Source: an uncultured Clostridium sp.
GTDB lineage: Bacteria > Bacillota > Clostridia > TANB77 > CAG-508
Direction: 5' to 3'
Assembly: GCA_947571115.1 (NCBI GenBank)
Contig: CANOWW010000015.1
Location: 1-41,199, forward strand
DNA: 41,199 nt
Part shown: piece by piece, positions 1 through 7,250 of the stretch
How positions within the stretch are numbered: position 1 is the stretch's first letter
How the letters are laid out: each line of letters begins with the position of its first letter
Notes under the pieces: generated by a model
What the model saw: the letters and a program-made list of their open reading frames with translations, nothing else
What the model was told of the DNA's origin: nothing
Databases searched by the model: none
Translations under genes and position numbers: made by a program

Positions 1-63
1 CACTCCATAGCTTTTTTTGTGGTTATTTTTTTAGGCAAAAGTCAAGGGCAAAAAATAAAATTT

Positions 64-88
64 CGGGATATGGGGTGTCCCCATACCG
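64..88. repeat. Compact GC-rich hairpin, possible oriT-type structure
   Basis: TATGGGG (69-75) and CCCCATA (79-85) form a perfect 7-bp stem around a 3-nt loop, and CGG (64-66) with CCG (86-88) can extend it past a GA bulge. It stands out in AT-rich surroundings and lies close to genes typical of conjugative elements. Short GC-rich hairpins next to relaxase genes are typical of origins of transfer, but no relaxase is visible here because the window starts at position 1. The oriT reading is inference. Positions 1-243 hold no ORF I can support. Confidence 0.3.
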
Positions 89-243
89 TGAGGGCGGTAG
101 TAGAAAGACCCGTAAAAAAGCTAGACCCGTTAAGCGTATAGCAATAATCATTTTGTCTTTTTCTTGCTTTTTGTGCGGTTGTTCTGTTTATGGTTAGTGT
201 TTTAGCTATTCGCCATTTAGTTGAAAAAAGAAAAAATGGATTT

Positions 244-453
244 TTAAATCCATTTTTTATATTCTTTAACTATCTTGTCTCTAGCTTTAAGGAGACTTTC
301 TAAATATTTTTGATTAATTTTTAAAATCACATTTTCTCTTTTGTTTAAAGTTTTATTCGTGTTTTCTAGTCTTTTAATATTTGTTTCTAACATTTGTTCT
401 CGTCTGTCTAGAGCATAAAGTATTTGTAAGTATTCTTCTTTTTCTAATTTCAT
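244..453 (-). CDS. Small coiled-coil protein, unknown function
   Basis: 69 residues, very rich in Lys, Glu and Leu, with heptad-like spacing throughout, so a coiled coil is likely. AAGAAAGGA lies about 8 bases upstream of the ATG, a convincing ribosome-binding site. It follows the ArdC-like gene in the same direction by about 70 bp and probably shares its transcript. Small acidic/basic helical proteins of this size are common accessory genes of conjugative elements. I do not recognise the family, and no catalytic motif or membrane segment is visible. Confidence 0.6.
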   Translation of the reverse strand: MKLEKEEYLQILYALDRREQMLETNIKRLENTNKTLNKRENVILKINQKYLESLLKARDKIVKEYKKWI

Positions 454-520
454 ATTATTATTCCTTTCTTATTTTTATTTAATTTTCAATGTGCTTTTAA
501 GCTTTCTGGGTAATAACATA

Positions 521-820
521 TTAAGTCTTTTTTACTTGGTCTATATCAAATAAGTAGCTTTTTACTAAGATAAATTTCTCTGTGGTATTTTCTTCTGACA
601 TTTCCTTGCTTTTATCTATTTTACCTTTTTTTAAATACCATAATTTTGTTATTATTCTGGCTTTTTCTCCTTTTTGTATTTGGTAACCTATTTTATTCCA
701 TTCTTTGAAAGTTCTGTATGGTGGTATATCTCCATTTTCTTTAATATATTTTTCTAGTTCTGGTTTTGTCATTAGTTTATTTTTTAATATTTCGTTATAA
801 ATTATTGTTATATTATTCAT
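521..820 (-). CDS. ArdC-like N-terminal ssDNA-binding domain protein, short form
   Basis: 99 residues from the ATG at 820, chosen because AAGAAGGGAGAAAA precedes it. A longer open frame upstream (to 1084) crosses hairpins and has no ribosome-binding site. The middle carries the pattern PPYRTFKEWNKIGYQIQKGE followed by a beta-rich Lys segment and FILVKSYLFDIDQV. This matches the N-terminal domain of ArdC-type anti-restriction/ssDNA-binding proteins, where a W-x(2)-x-G-Y-x-V/I-x-KGE-K-A core is followed by a 'vFdv.Qt'-like end. Full ArdC proteins add a zinc-protease domain, which is absent here. Such short versions are frequent on ICEs and mobilizable elements of Clostridia, where they may coat incoming single-stranded DNA. 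Family assignment is by motif only. Confidence 0.65.
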   Translation of the reverse strand: MNNITIIYNEILKNKLMTKPELEKYIKENGDIPPYRTFKEWNKIGYQIQKGEKARIITKLWYLKKGKIDKSKEMSEENTTEKFILVKSYLFDIDQVKKT

Positions 821-880
821 TTTTTCTCCCTTCTTAAAATGCCAGCCATTTGGTCTGGTCTTATTTTTTTTAGTGTTTAT

Positions 881-918
881 AAGGAGTTGACAAGCACACA
901 GTGCGTCGTCAACTCCTT
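881..918. repeat. Nested perfect hairpin upstream of the ArdC-like gene
   Basis: AAGGAGTTGAC (881-891) and GTCAACTCCTT (908-918) form an 11-bp perfect stem. GCAC (894-897) and GTGC (901-904) form a second stem inside the loop. It lies 61 bp upstream of the ArdC-like start codon, with no T-run on either side, so it is not a simple terminator. Confidence 0.7.
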
Positions 919-942
919 GCTTGATGAAGTACATATTTTGAA

Positions 943-1021
943 ATGAAGTCAAGAGTTTTAGACGTATAAAATGACTTTTCCTGCGTAGCTTTTCTTCTTT
1001 ATGCCGTCCTCTTGACTTTAT
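943..1021. repeat. Large imperfect hairpin, about 80 nt
   Basis: AAGTCAAGAG (946-955) pairs perfectly with CTCTTGACTT (1009-1018), and flanking bases extend this to 943-955 with 1009-1021 if one G-U pair is allowed. Inside, GACG (961-964) pairs with CGTC (1005-1008) and ATAAA (966-970) with TTTAT (998-1002). The result is a long, interrupted stem. Together with the neighbouring hairpin at 881-918 it looks like a folded single-stranded DNA or leader RNA element. Confidence 0.65.
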
Positions 1022-1050
1022 GAAAAAATATGTTATCTCCAACGAAATGC

Positions 1051-1081
1051 AAAAAAAATAGCTACATTGCGTAACTATTTT
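1051..1081 (-). terminator. Rho-independent terminator or attenuator, minus strand
   Basis: On the minus strand AATAG-T-TAC and GTA-G-CTATT form a stem around GCAAT, followed directly by eight T residues (plus-strand A run at 1051-1058). It lies upstream of the hairpin pair and the ArdC-like gene, so it would either end a transcript entering from the right or attenuate the mobile-element operon. Confidence 0.55.
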
Positions 1082-1112
1082 CAAAATTTTCCTGTGTCCT
1101 ATTTAGTTGATA

Positions 1113-1141
1113 TTGACTTTTTTTCTGACTAATGTTAAAAT
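1113..1141 (+). promoter_or_regulatory. Sigma-A-type promoter
   Basis: TTGACT (1113-1118), 17-bp spacer, TAAAAT (1136-1141). It faces away from the mobile-element genes, towards the small ORF at 1368. Between 1142 and 1290 I see only AT-rich sequence and a short hairpin (TTAGATA/TATCTAA around 1156-1174). Confidence 0.4.
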
Positions 1142-1292
1142 GCAAATATACTATTTCTTAGATAAGTTTTATCTAACTTATATTTTCATAAAAGTAAAAA
1201 AAATTAAAAGTTTTTTCCTACATCATTGACAAACTTACATAAATTTTTGAAACTTATTTTAAAAAATTTTTAAGCGATTACCATAAAAAGAG

Positions 1293-1321
1293 TTGCTTTT
1301 TTGTGAATAATTTGTTAAAAT
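1293..1321 (+). promoter_or_regulatory. Candidate promoter of the small ORF at 1368
   Basis: TTGCTT (1293-1298), exact 17-bp spacer, TAAAAT (1316-1321). Transcription would begin about 40 bp before the GTG start at 1368. Confidence 0.4.
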
Positions 1322-1367
1322 AAAAATGTCGCAAAATGTTTTGTTTTTTGAAAAAGGAGGGATTTAT

Positions 1368-1598
1368 GTGAATAAGTCATCTGATATTTTGTTTTTTAAA
1401 AACGGCGGGTTTTGTAAGAGTACACCATCTAGAACTATAATTTGTTATGGTTATAGTGAAAAAGAAGAAGAAATCTTGGAGGCTGGTTACAAAGAGAAGC
1501 TGGAGCATCCTGCTTTTTTTAATCCGCGTAAACCAGAAATATCCTTCAAGAGTTCGGCTCGTTTTAGACCGAGAAAATCGCATCTTCGCGATTTTTAA
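1368..1598 (+). CDS. Small hypothetical protein, GTG start
   Basis: 76 residues if started at the GTG at 1368, which has AAAGGAGGG seven bases upstream. The earlier in-frame ATG at 1326 has no ribosome-binding site. The ATG at 1366 is followed at once by TGA. The product is basic and contains Phe-rich and Pro/Arg-rich stretches but no domain I recognise. The DNA around its start (TTTTGTTTTTTGAAAAAGGA near 1340) is echoed just inside the gene (near 1387), giving two LFF-x-x-GG peptides, one before and one after the start. The 3' end overlaps a hairpin (AAAATCGC 1574-1581, GCGATTTT 1588-1595), so the region may be partly a leader or terminator rather than a gene. Confidence 0.35.
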   Translation: MNKSSDILFFKNGGFCKSTPSRTIICYGYSEKEEEILEAGYKEKLEHPAFFNPRKPEISFKSSARFRPRKSHLRDF

Positions 1599-1603
1599 CA
1601 ATG

Positions 1604-1637
1604 ATAGAGAAGCTTTCCAATTGGGAGGCTTCTCTAT
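1604..1637 (+). terminator. Hairpin terminator
   Basis: ATAGAGAAGC (1604-1613) and GCTTCTCTAT (1628-1637) form a 10-bp stem, extended inward by TTCC/GGGA around AATT. It is followed by a T/A-rich tract. A second terminator-like hairpin with five T residues lies just before it at 1574-1596. Confidence 0.6.
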
Positions 1638-1671
1638 TATTATTAAATTTGATAATATTTTTCAAAAAAAT

Positions 1672-1700
1672 TTCACTTTTCTAAAAAAGTATGTTATAAT
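1672..1700 (+). promoter_or_regulatory. Promoter with extended -10 for the 1728 operon
   Basis: TATAAT at 1695-1700 preceded by TG at 1692-1693 (extended -10). TTCACT at 1672-1677 with 17-bp spacing is a partial -35. It lies 28 bp before the ATG at 1728, which has GAGGAG upstream. Confidence 0.6.
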
Positions 1701-1727
1701 GTAAAAAACAATTTATGAGGAGATTTT

Positions 1728-3386
1728 ATGAGCGAGGAAAAAAAGCAAAAAAATAGAAATCTGATATTTGATGCAATGGTTGCGATTGTGATTATTTTGT
1801 TTGCTGTAGCAATTTCTCCCAAAAGTTTGCAAAACGACACGTTTTATACCATAAAAATTGGGGAATATATTGCACAAAATGGAATTTCAGATTTAACGCA
1901 AGACCATTTTTCGTGGCATGAATTGCCTTATACTTATCCGCATTGGCTGTATGATTTTGGGATGTATTGGATTTATCACTTTTTTGGACAAGCAGGCATT
2001 TATGTTTCGACCATGATTTTCACAGCCATTTTAGGATGGATGCTATATTTACTTTGTAGCAAATTCTCGAAAAACAAGGTGATTTCAAGTGTTGTAACCA
2101 TTTTGGCAATGTACATTTTCAAGCCATATTTGGCGGCAAGAGCGCAGCTGGTGACATTTATTTTGTTTGCTTGGGAAGTGTATAGTATAGAGAGCTTTTT
2201 GCAAATGCGTAAAAAGCGATATGTAACGTATTTGTTGCTTATTCCGCTATTGATTGCAAACTTGCATTGTGCCGTTTTTCCGTTTTATTTTGTGTTATTT
2301 TTGCCGTATGTTGCAGAATATTTGTGGGTTACCTTTTTAGATTGGAATTTGGATTATAAAATTATTGGTGTTTTGCTAAAAATAGTGATGAAACTTCCTA
2401 TCAAGCAAAGGGTCAAAGAAAATTGCGAAAGAAGGCTGGGGAATATTCCGAAAGTAATTGCACAGAAAACCGAAAAACGAGAAAAAAGGCGTAAAAGTCC
2501 ATATAAAATTAAAGTTTCTAAAAATTCAGCAGCAAAATGGTTAATAGTGATTGCTTTAATTGCTGCTCTGACTGGATTTTTGAACCCGACTGGACTAGGT
2601 GCGTATACCTACACATACCAAACTTATCAAGGCAATACAACAGAATCAATAAATGAGCATTTGCCTGTGACGTTGATTGAAAGCAAAGAGTTTTTGTGCG
2701 CGTTATGCATATTTTTAGCAATTTTGGTTTTCACAGATACGAAAATAAAATTGGCTGATTTGTTTATGCTGGGCGGTTTGGTGACTTTGAGCTTGATGTC
2801 GCGCAGGCAAATATCAATGTTTATTCTATTCTGTAGCCCGATTTTGGTCAGATTAATTTCGGACATGATTGAAAAATATGATGAAAAAACATTTCAGAAA
2901 ATTTTTAAATTAATGTCTTCTGCTTTAGTTTCTATCATAATTATTTTGCTATTTTCCATTGGTATGCTTGGCGAGCTTAGGAAAATGAAGAAAAATAATG
3001 TGGAATATGTGGATGTGGCGACCTATCCAGTAGAGGCAGCGACTTGGATGTTGGAGAATTTGGACGTGGAAAATATGAAAATATACAATGAATACAATTA
3101 TGGCAGTTATTTGTTGTTCCGAGGAATTCCCGTTTTTATCGATTCAAGATGCGATTTATATTCGCCAGAATTTAACGGAGGGCGAGATATTTTTTCAGAT
3201 GCCTTGAATATTGCAGGAATTGCTATGGAGTATCATAATGCATTTGAAAATTATGGTGTCACACATGTGATTTCCTATTCTAATTCAAAATTGGTTATGC
3301 TTTTGAAAGAGGACGAGCTTTACGAAAAATTGTATGAAGACGATTATTTTGCGATATTTAAGAGGTTGAATGCAAATGAAAAATAA
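1728..3386 (+). CDS. Multi-pass membrane protein, GT-C glycosyltransferase-like
   Basis: 552 residues. A hydrophobic segment near residues 13-30 is followed by an extracytoplasmic stretch with DTFYTIKIGEYI and PHWLYD, then many hydrophobic segments between about 80 and 420 interrupted by a basic cytoplasmic loop (about 230-260, rich in Lys/Arg). The tail (about 430-552) is soluble and contains YNEYNYGSYLLF and IDSRCDLY, a pattern seen in uncharacterised GT-C-like proteins that have a long extracytoplasmic C-terminal domain. By analogy it may move sugars from lipid carriers, but I see no proof of that. Its end overlaps lspA by 17 bp, so both are cotranscribed with tagA and rluD in an envelope-related cluster. 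Confidence 0.6.
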   Translation: MSEEKKQKNRNLIFDAMVAIVIILFAVAISPKSLQNDTFYTIKIGEYIAQNGISDLTQDHFSWHELPYTYPHWLYDFGMYWIYHFFGQAGIYVSTMIFTAILGWMLYLLCSKFSKNKVISSVVTILAMYIFKPYLAARAQLVTFILFAWEVYSIESFLQMRKKRYVTYLLLIPLLIANLHCAVFPFYFVLFLPYVAEYLWVTFLDWNLDYKIIGVLLKIVMKLPIKQRVKENCERRLGNIPKVIAQKTEKREKRRKSPYKIKVSKNSAAKWLIVIALIAALTGFLNPTGLGAYTYTYQTYQGNTTESINEHLPVTLIESKEFLCALCIFLAILVFTDTKIKLADLFMLGGLVTLSLMSRRQISMFILFCSPILVRLISDMIEKYDEKTFQKIFKLMSSALVSIIIILLFSIGMLGELRKMKKNNVEYVDVATYPVEAATWMLENLDVENMKIYNEYNYGSYLLFRGIPVFIDSRCDLYSPEFNGGRDIFSDALNIAGIAMEYHNAFENYGVTHVISYSNSKLVMLLKEDELYEKLYEDDYFAIFKRLNANEK

Positions 3387-3849
3387 AGTGATAAAATTAA
3401 TTTTTTGTGTTACAATATTGCTAATTTTGATTGACCAAATGACGAAATTTGTAGTACAATATCAATACGAAAATCCAATTGGAGATGGTTTGATTACGAT
3501 CACATTGGTACAAAATACAGGAATGGCGTTTGGCTTTAATAGCGGAAACACGAAAAATATGATTTTGACTTTTGTGATTTTATTGCTGATTGTGAATTTT
3601 ATTCGTACCCAGAAAGAGATGATTGATACCAAAACGTCAGTGGCACTCAGCTTTATTTTAGCAGGTGGCATGAGTAATTTGATTGACCGAATGGCACGTG
3701 GTGGTGTGATGGATTTTATCCAAGTCAAGAATTTTGCAGTATTCAATTTGGCGGATTGTTATGTGGTAATTGGATGGATTTTGATTGTGATTTTTCTGGT
3801 AAAATTTAATCAAGGAATAGTAGGGGGAAAACGTTGCGAGAAACAGTAA
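3370..3849 (+). CDS. lspA: Lipoprotein signal peptidase (signal peptidase II)
   Basis: 159 residues, normal for the family. Aspartyl protease of the inner membrane that removes the signal peptide from prolipoproteins after diacylglyceryl transfer. Conserved blocks in order: DQMTKF near residue 22, the N-x-G-x-AFG block (NTGMAFG), AGGMSNLIDRMARGGVMDF with the first catalytic Asp, and FNLADCYVVIG with the second. Four hydrophobic segments fit the known topology. The start at 3370 overlaps the upstream gene, with AAGAGG just before it. The ATG at 3376 is an equally possible start. The gene ends 16 bp inside tagA. Confidence 0.93.
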   Translation: MQMKNKVIKLIFCVTILLILIDQMTKFVVQYQYENPIGDGLITITLVQNTGMAFGFNSGNTKNMILTFVILLLIVNFIRTQKEMIDTKTSVALSFILAGGMSNLIDRMARGGVMDFIQVKNFAVFNLADCYVVIGWILIVIFLVKFNQGIVGGKRCEKQ

Positions 3850-4586
3850 AAATACTAGGTGTTGAAATTGATAATATAACGTTGGATGAAGCAGCAGATA
3901 GAACCAAAAAATTAGTTCAAAATAGTAACAAGTCTTGTGAGCTTGTTGTGGCGCCAAATGTTGAGTTTATTATGGCGGCACAAAAAGATAAAATGTTTTT
4001 CGATATTTTAAGAACAGCCAAACTTGCTACGCCAGATAGTTTTGGTGTTGAAATTGCGGCAAAATTGCAGAAAAATCCATTAAAACAGCGAATTCCGGGA
4101 CAAGCCTATTTTCGTAAAATTTTAGAAGTTGGCGAAAAAGAAGGCTGGACGTTTTACTTTTTAGGTGGAAAGGGAGATACGGTCAAGAAAGCAGCAGAGC
4201 ATGTTGAAACACTGTATCCCAACATAAAAATTGTGGGAAGTCAGGAAGGTTTTTTTGAGGAAGATTCGGAGGAAAATGTGATAGAAGAAATCAATCAATT
4301 GAAGCCGAATGTGCTGTTTGTGGCGATGGGAGCCCCTGCTCAAGAAAAGTGGATTTATACACATCAAAAAGAATTAAAAGTAGATGTAGCGGCGGGACAA
4401 GGTGGTACATTTGATTATGAAGCGGGCAATGTTAAAAGAGCCCCAAAATGGATGCAGAAAATCGGTTTGGAATGGTTGTGGCGTTTGATTTTGCAACCAA
4501 AGCGCATTACGAGAATGATTGTTTTGCCCATTTATTTGTTGAAAATAATTTTTAAAAGGGACATCACGAAAGGAAAATGGAGTTAA
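3834..4586 (+). CDS. tagA: WecG/TagA/CpsF family glycosyltransferase (GT26)
   Basis: 250 residues from a TTG start preceded by AGGGGGAA and overlapping lspA. The family transfers N-acetylmannosamine or related sugars to undecaprenyl-linked GlcNAc in teichoic acid or polysaccharide synthesis at the membrane. Visible blocks: APNVEFIMAAQ, TPDSFGVEIAAK with the catalytic-region Asp, RIPGQAYF, TFYFLGGKGD, VLFVAMGAPAQEKW and the C-terminal GLEWLWRL-QPKR basic amphipathic end that binds the membrane. The usual G-V-G-G-x-F-D is GQGGTFD here. The exact acceptor cannot be read from sequence, so the symbol is by family only. The next gene begins 10 bp before this one ends. Confidence 0.88.
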   Translation: MRETVKILGVEIDNITLDEAADRTKKLVQNSNKSCELVVAPNVEFIMAAQKDKMFFDILRTAKLATPDSFGVEIAAKLQKNPLKQRIPGQAYFRKILEVGEKEGWTFYFLGGKGDTVKKAAEHVETLYPNIKIVGSQEGFFEEDSEENVIEEINQLKPNVLFVAMGAPAQEKWIYTHQKELKVDVAAGQGGTFDYEAGNVKRAPKWMQKIGLEWLWRLILQPKRITRMIVLPIYLLKIIFKRDITKGKWS

Positions 4587-5513
4587 AGTTGAAGAAGGAA
4601 AAGAAAATGACGATTATGGGAAATTTAACAGGAACCAGAATTGACAAAGTGTTGTCGCAAGAAACGGAGCTTTCGAGGGCAACGATACAGCGACTTATGG
4701 AAGAAGAAAAAATTTTGGTCAATGGCAAAAAAGTGAAATGTTCGTACAAAGTTTTGGCTGGAGATGAAATCACAATTGCCAAGGATGAGCCGAAAGAAGT
4801 GAAACTAGAGGCTGAGGATATTCCGCTTTCGATTGTGTATGAAGATGACGATATTTTGGTGGTCAATAAACAAAAAGGTTTGGTGGTGCATCCGGGAAAT
4901 GGCAACCCAAACGGCACTTTGGTAAATGCTGTGATGGCGCATTGCAAAGATAGTTTGTCAGGTATTGGCGGAGAAATTCGCCCACGGAATTGTGCATCGA
5001 ATTGACAAGGATACGTCGGGGCTGCTGATTGTTGCCAAAAATGACAAGGCACATATTCATTTGAGTGAGCAGATTAAAAATCATGAGGTAAAAAAGACGT
5101 ATTTGGCGCTTGTGCGTGGACACATGAAGGAAAATAAAGCAACCATTGATATGCCAATTGCCAGAAGTGAAAAGGATAGGACGAAAATGGCGGTTTCGCG
5201 AAGAGGGAAAAATGCGGTTACGCATATTACGGCGCTGGAGAAGTTTGAGCAATATACGCTGGTGGAGGCGATTATTGAAACAGGAAGAACGCATCAAATT
5301 AGGATACATTTGGCCGAAATTGGTTATCCAATTGTGGGGGATTTTGTGTATTCTAACGGAAAAAATCCATTTGGTGTGCAAGGGCAAATGCTGCATAGTT
5401 ACCAGCTAGAATTTGTCCATCCAACAACAGGAGAAAAAATGAATTTGACAGCTGATTTGCCAGAATATTTTCAGGAAGTTTTGAGAGAATTGAAAAACAC
5501 TATTAATTTTTAG
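4577..5513 (+). CDS. rluD: RluD-family 23S rRNA pseudouridine synthase, split by +1 shift at CGG
   Basis: Read as one protein of 311 residues if the C at 4985 is skipped. Makes pseudouridines in 23S rRNA (helix 69 for RluD itself). The N-terminal S4 domain (GTRIDKVLSQ) is followed by the catalytic core. The break falls in the family block IRPGIVHRIDKDTSGLL, where the DNA reads CGC CCA C GGA ATT GTG. Without the shift the frame stops at 5003-5005, six codons on, just before the catalytic Asp motif HRIDKDTSG, so the unshifted product would be inactive. Downstream motifs ETGRTHQIRIH and the C-terminal region are intact, which argues against an old pseudogene. An alternative start is the ATG at 4607 with AAGGA upstream. 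The gene overlaps tagA by 10 bp. Confidence 0.88.
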
Positions 5514-5526
5514 GAGAAATAGAATA

Positions 5527-6297
5527 ATGGAGATAGATTTTAATTTAGTAGAAAAATTAAAAAAAGTTGTTTTGGAAAGTTATGAAGAGGCATTAAAACT
5601 GGATAAAAATATTAAAAATAAAGAGCTTAATGATATTGTAACGGATATTGATATTTTTATGGAAAATGAAATTATTCATAAAATTAAAGAATGGTTTCCA
5701 GAGCATTCAATTTATTCAGAAGAGAAAGGAGAAATTCAAGGAAATAGTGAATATACGTGGTTTATTGATCCAATTGATGGAACGATCAATTTTGCTGCTG
5801 GAATTCCTTTATATTCAACATCGATAGCATTAAAGAAAAATAATGAAACGATATTTGGGTTTGTTATTGATTATAATCGAAATGATGTATATTATGCTTT
5901 TAAGGGGAAAGGAGCATATTGTAATGGAGAAAAGTTGAAAGTTTCTAATAATGATAAATTAAATAATAGTATTTTATCATTTTGTTTAACATCGCATTAT
6001 AATAATGAACATATTAAAGAGGTATTGAACGTGGAGGAAAAAATGGCTTCAAAAGTAAGGGGATTAAGATTGGTTGTTTCTGGTGCAATTGAATTGTGTT
6101 GGTGTGCATCGGGAAAGATAGATGGAGTAATAAATGTGAAACCTAGTATGGGGTTAAGCTCAGCAGCAGGAAAATTATTTGTAAAAGAGGCAGGAGGCAA
6201 AGTTACGAATTTACAGGGAAATGAAAGAGAAAAAGTTGATACTTTACTTGTAACAAATGGAAAAGTTCATGATGAAATAGTGGAGATTTTAAAATAA
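5527..6297 (+). CDS. Inositol monophosphatase family protein
   Basis: 256 residues, family-typical. Mg-dependent phosphomonoesterase of the IMPase/SuhB/FIG fold. The metal-binding signature is clear: EEKGE (first Glu site), then FIDPIDGTINFAAG with the DPxDGT-N-F core near residues 81-90. The third region, usually W-D-x-A-G, is altered to CWCASGKIDGVI-NVKPS, where the metal-ligand Asp of the W-D-x-A motif is not obvious. The substrate could therefore differ from inositol phosphate. It lies 13 bp after rluD in the same direction and closes that operon. Base composition is more AT-rich than rluD. Confidence 0.8.
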   Translation: MEIDFNLVEKLKKVVLESYEEALKLDKNIKNKELNDIVTDIDIFMENEIIHKIKEWFPEHSIYSEEKGEIQGNSEYTWFIDPIDGTINFAAGIPLYSTSIALKKNNETIFGFVIDYNRNDVYYAFKGKGAYCNGEKLKVSNNDKLNNSILSFCLTSHYNNEHIKEVLNVEEKMASKVRGLRLVVSGAIELCWCASGKIDGVINVKPSMGLSSAAGKLFVKEAGGKVTNLQGNEREKVDTLLVTNGKVHDEIVEILK

Positions 6298-6332
6298 GAA
6301 AGAAGTAATCACAAAAATATTTCCAACCTTTT

Positions 6333-6361
6333 ATTATATCACATTTTCAGCAAAATGTCAA
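6333..6361 (-). promoter_or_regulatory. Consensus promoter, minus strand (left half of a symmetric pair)
   Basis: On the minus strand TTGACA (6361-6356), exactly 17 bp, TATAAT (6338-6333) with an extended -10 TG. It is a perfect consensus promoter directed into the 3' end of the phosphatase gene, where there is no minus-strand gene. Confidence 0.7.
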
Positions 6362-6362
6362 C

Positions 6363-6391
6363 TTGACAAAAATGTAAAAATATGCTATAAT
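6363..6391 (+). promoter_or_regulatory. Consensus promoter of fic (right half of a symmetric pair)
   Basis: TTGACA (6363-6368), 17 bp, TATAAT (6386-6391), with TG one base before the -10. One base separates its -35 from the minus-strand -35. A second match, TTGACG (6426-6431) with 17 bp to TATAAT (6449-6454), lies just before the fic ribosome-binding site. Confidence 0.8.
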
Positions 6392-6469
6392 AAAAGGTTA
6401 AGGGAAAATATTCTAGCGTTTTATCTTGACGAAATATTTGAGAAATAATATAATAAAAGGAAAAGATAG

Positions 6470-7207
6470 ATGGATTTGATTTTAGAAATTTTAAGAGAGC
6501 AAAAGCAAATGCAATTAAAAGGCAATTTATATCATGCGACACAGATTTGCTTTGCGTATAATACCAATCACATAGAAGGAAGTAAATTAACAGAGGAGCA
6601 AACAAGATACATTTATGAGACGAATACTTTTGTTGCGCAAGAGCAAAATGAAACAGCAAATGTAGACGATATTATCGAAACCTCGAATCATTTTAAGTTG
6701 GTAGATTATATGTTGGATGTGGCGGATCAGGCTTTGACAGAAGATATGATAAAGGAATTTCATAAAATTTTGAAAACAGGAACATCAGATGAAAGGAAGT
6801 CTTGGTTTGAGGTTGGAGAATATAAAAAATTAGCGAATGAAGTAGGAGGAAATAAAACGTCAAAGCCAGAAGAGGTAACAAAAGATTTGCAAAGTTTGCT
6901 AAATTGGTATCACAAAATAGAGAAAGTTATTTTTGAAGATATCGTGAAGTTTCATAGTGATTTTGAAAAAATCCATCCTTTTCAAGATGGCAATGGCAGA
7001 GTTGGGCGTATCATTTCTTTTAAGGAATGCTTGAGAAATAATATTGTGCCATGGATTATTTTGGACCGAGATAAGGCGTTTTATTACAGAGGCTTGAAGG
7101 AATATCAAAACGGAGGCGAAAAAGGCTATTTGTTGGATACTTGCTTGAATGCGCAAGACCAATATCAAAAATTGGTGCAGCAATACGTAGGGAGCGGTCT
7201 TGTCTAA
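6470..7207 (+). CDS. Fic domain protein, putative AMP transferase
   Basis: 245 residues. Fic enzymes transfer AMP or another nucleotide moiety to hydroxyl side chains of target proteins, or act as deAMPylases. The active-site loop HPFQDGNGRVGR (His169, Asp173, Asn175, Arg177) matches H-P-F-x-D-G-N-G-R-x-x-R fully. The N-terminal TNHIEG (residues 32-37) matches the inhibitory helix motif [S/T]-x-x-x-E-[G/N], so the protein carries its own inhibitory Glu, class II-like. No separate antitoxin gene is beside it. AAAGGAAAAG precedes the ATG. It stands alone after a strong divergent promoter. The target protein is unknown. Confidence 0.9.
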   Translation: MDLILEILREQKQMQLKGNLYHATQICFAYNTNHIEGSKLTEEQTRYIYETNTFVAQEQNETANVDDIIETSNHFKLVDYMLDVADQALTEDMIKEFHKILKTGTSDERKSWFEVGEYKKLANEVGGNKTSKPEEVTKDLQSLLNWYHKIEKVIFEDIVKFHSDFEKIHPFQDGNGRVGRIISFKECLRNNIVPWIILDRDKAFYYRGLKEYQNGGEKGYLLDTCLNAQDQYQKLVQQYVGSGLV

Positions 7208-7250
7208 CCTAAAAATAAATTAGAAATTTTAAGAGAGGAATTGTGAAATC

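Noticed and set aside
821..1084. N-terminal extension of the ArdC-like protein
   Set aside because: The extension crosses three hairpins, has no ribosome-binding site and is not similar to the family. The ATG at 820 has a good one.
1447..1704. 85-codon plus-strand frame
   Set aside because: It overlaps the better supported frame at 1368, runs through a terminator and a promoter, and has no ribosome-binding site.
4960..4990. prfB-like frameshift with an internal Shine-Dalgarno
   Set aside because: A GGCGGAG lies upstream at rluD only. The other sites have no such element, and the zero-frame codon is CGG, not a slippery CUU-UGA.
5997..6200. Minus-strand frames inside plus genes, including one facing the left fic promoter
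   Set aside because: They have no ribosome-binding site and mirror the codon structure of the real genes.
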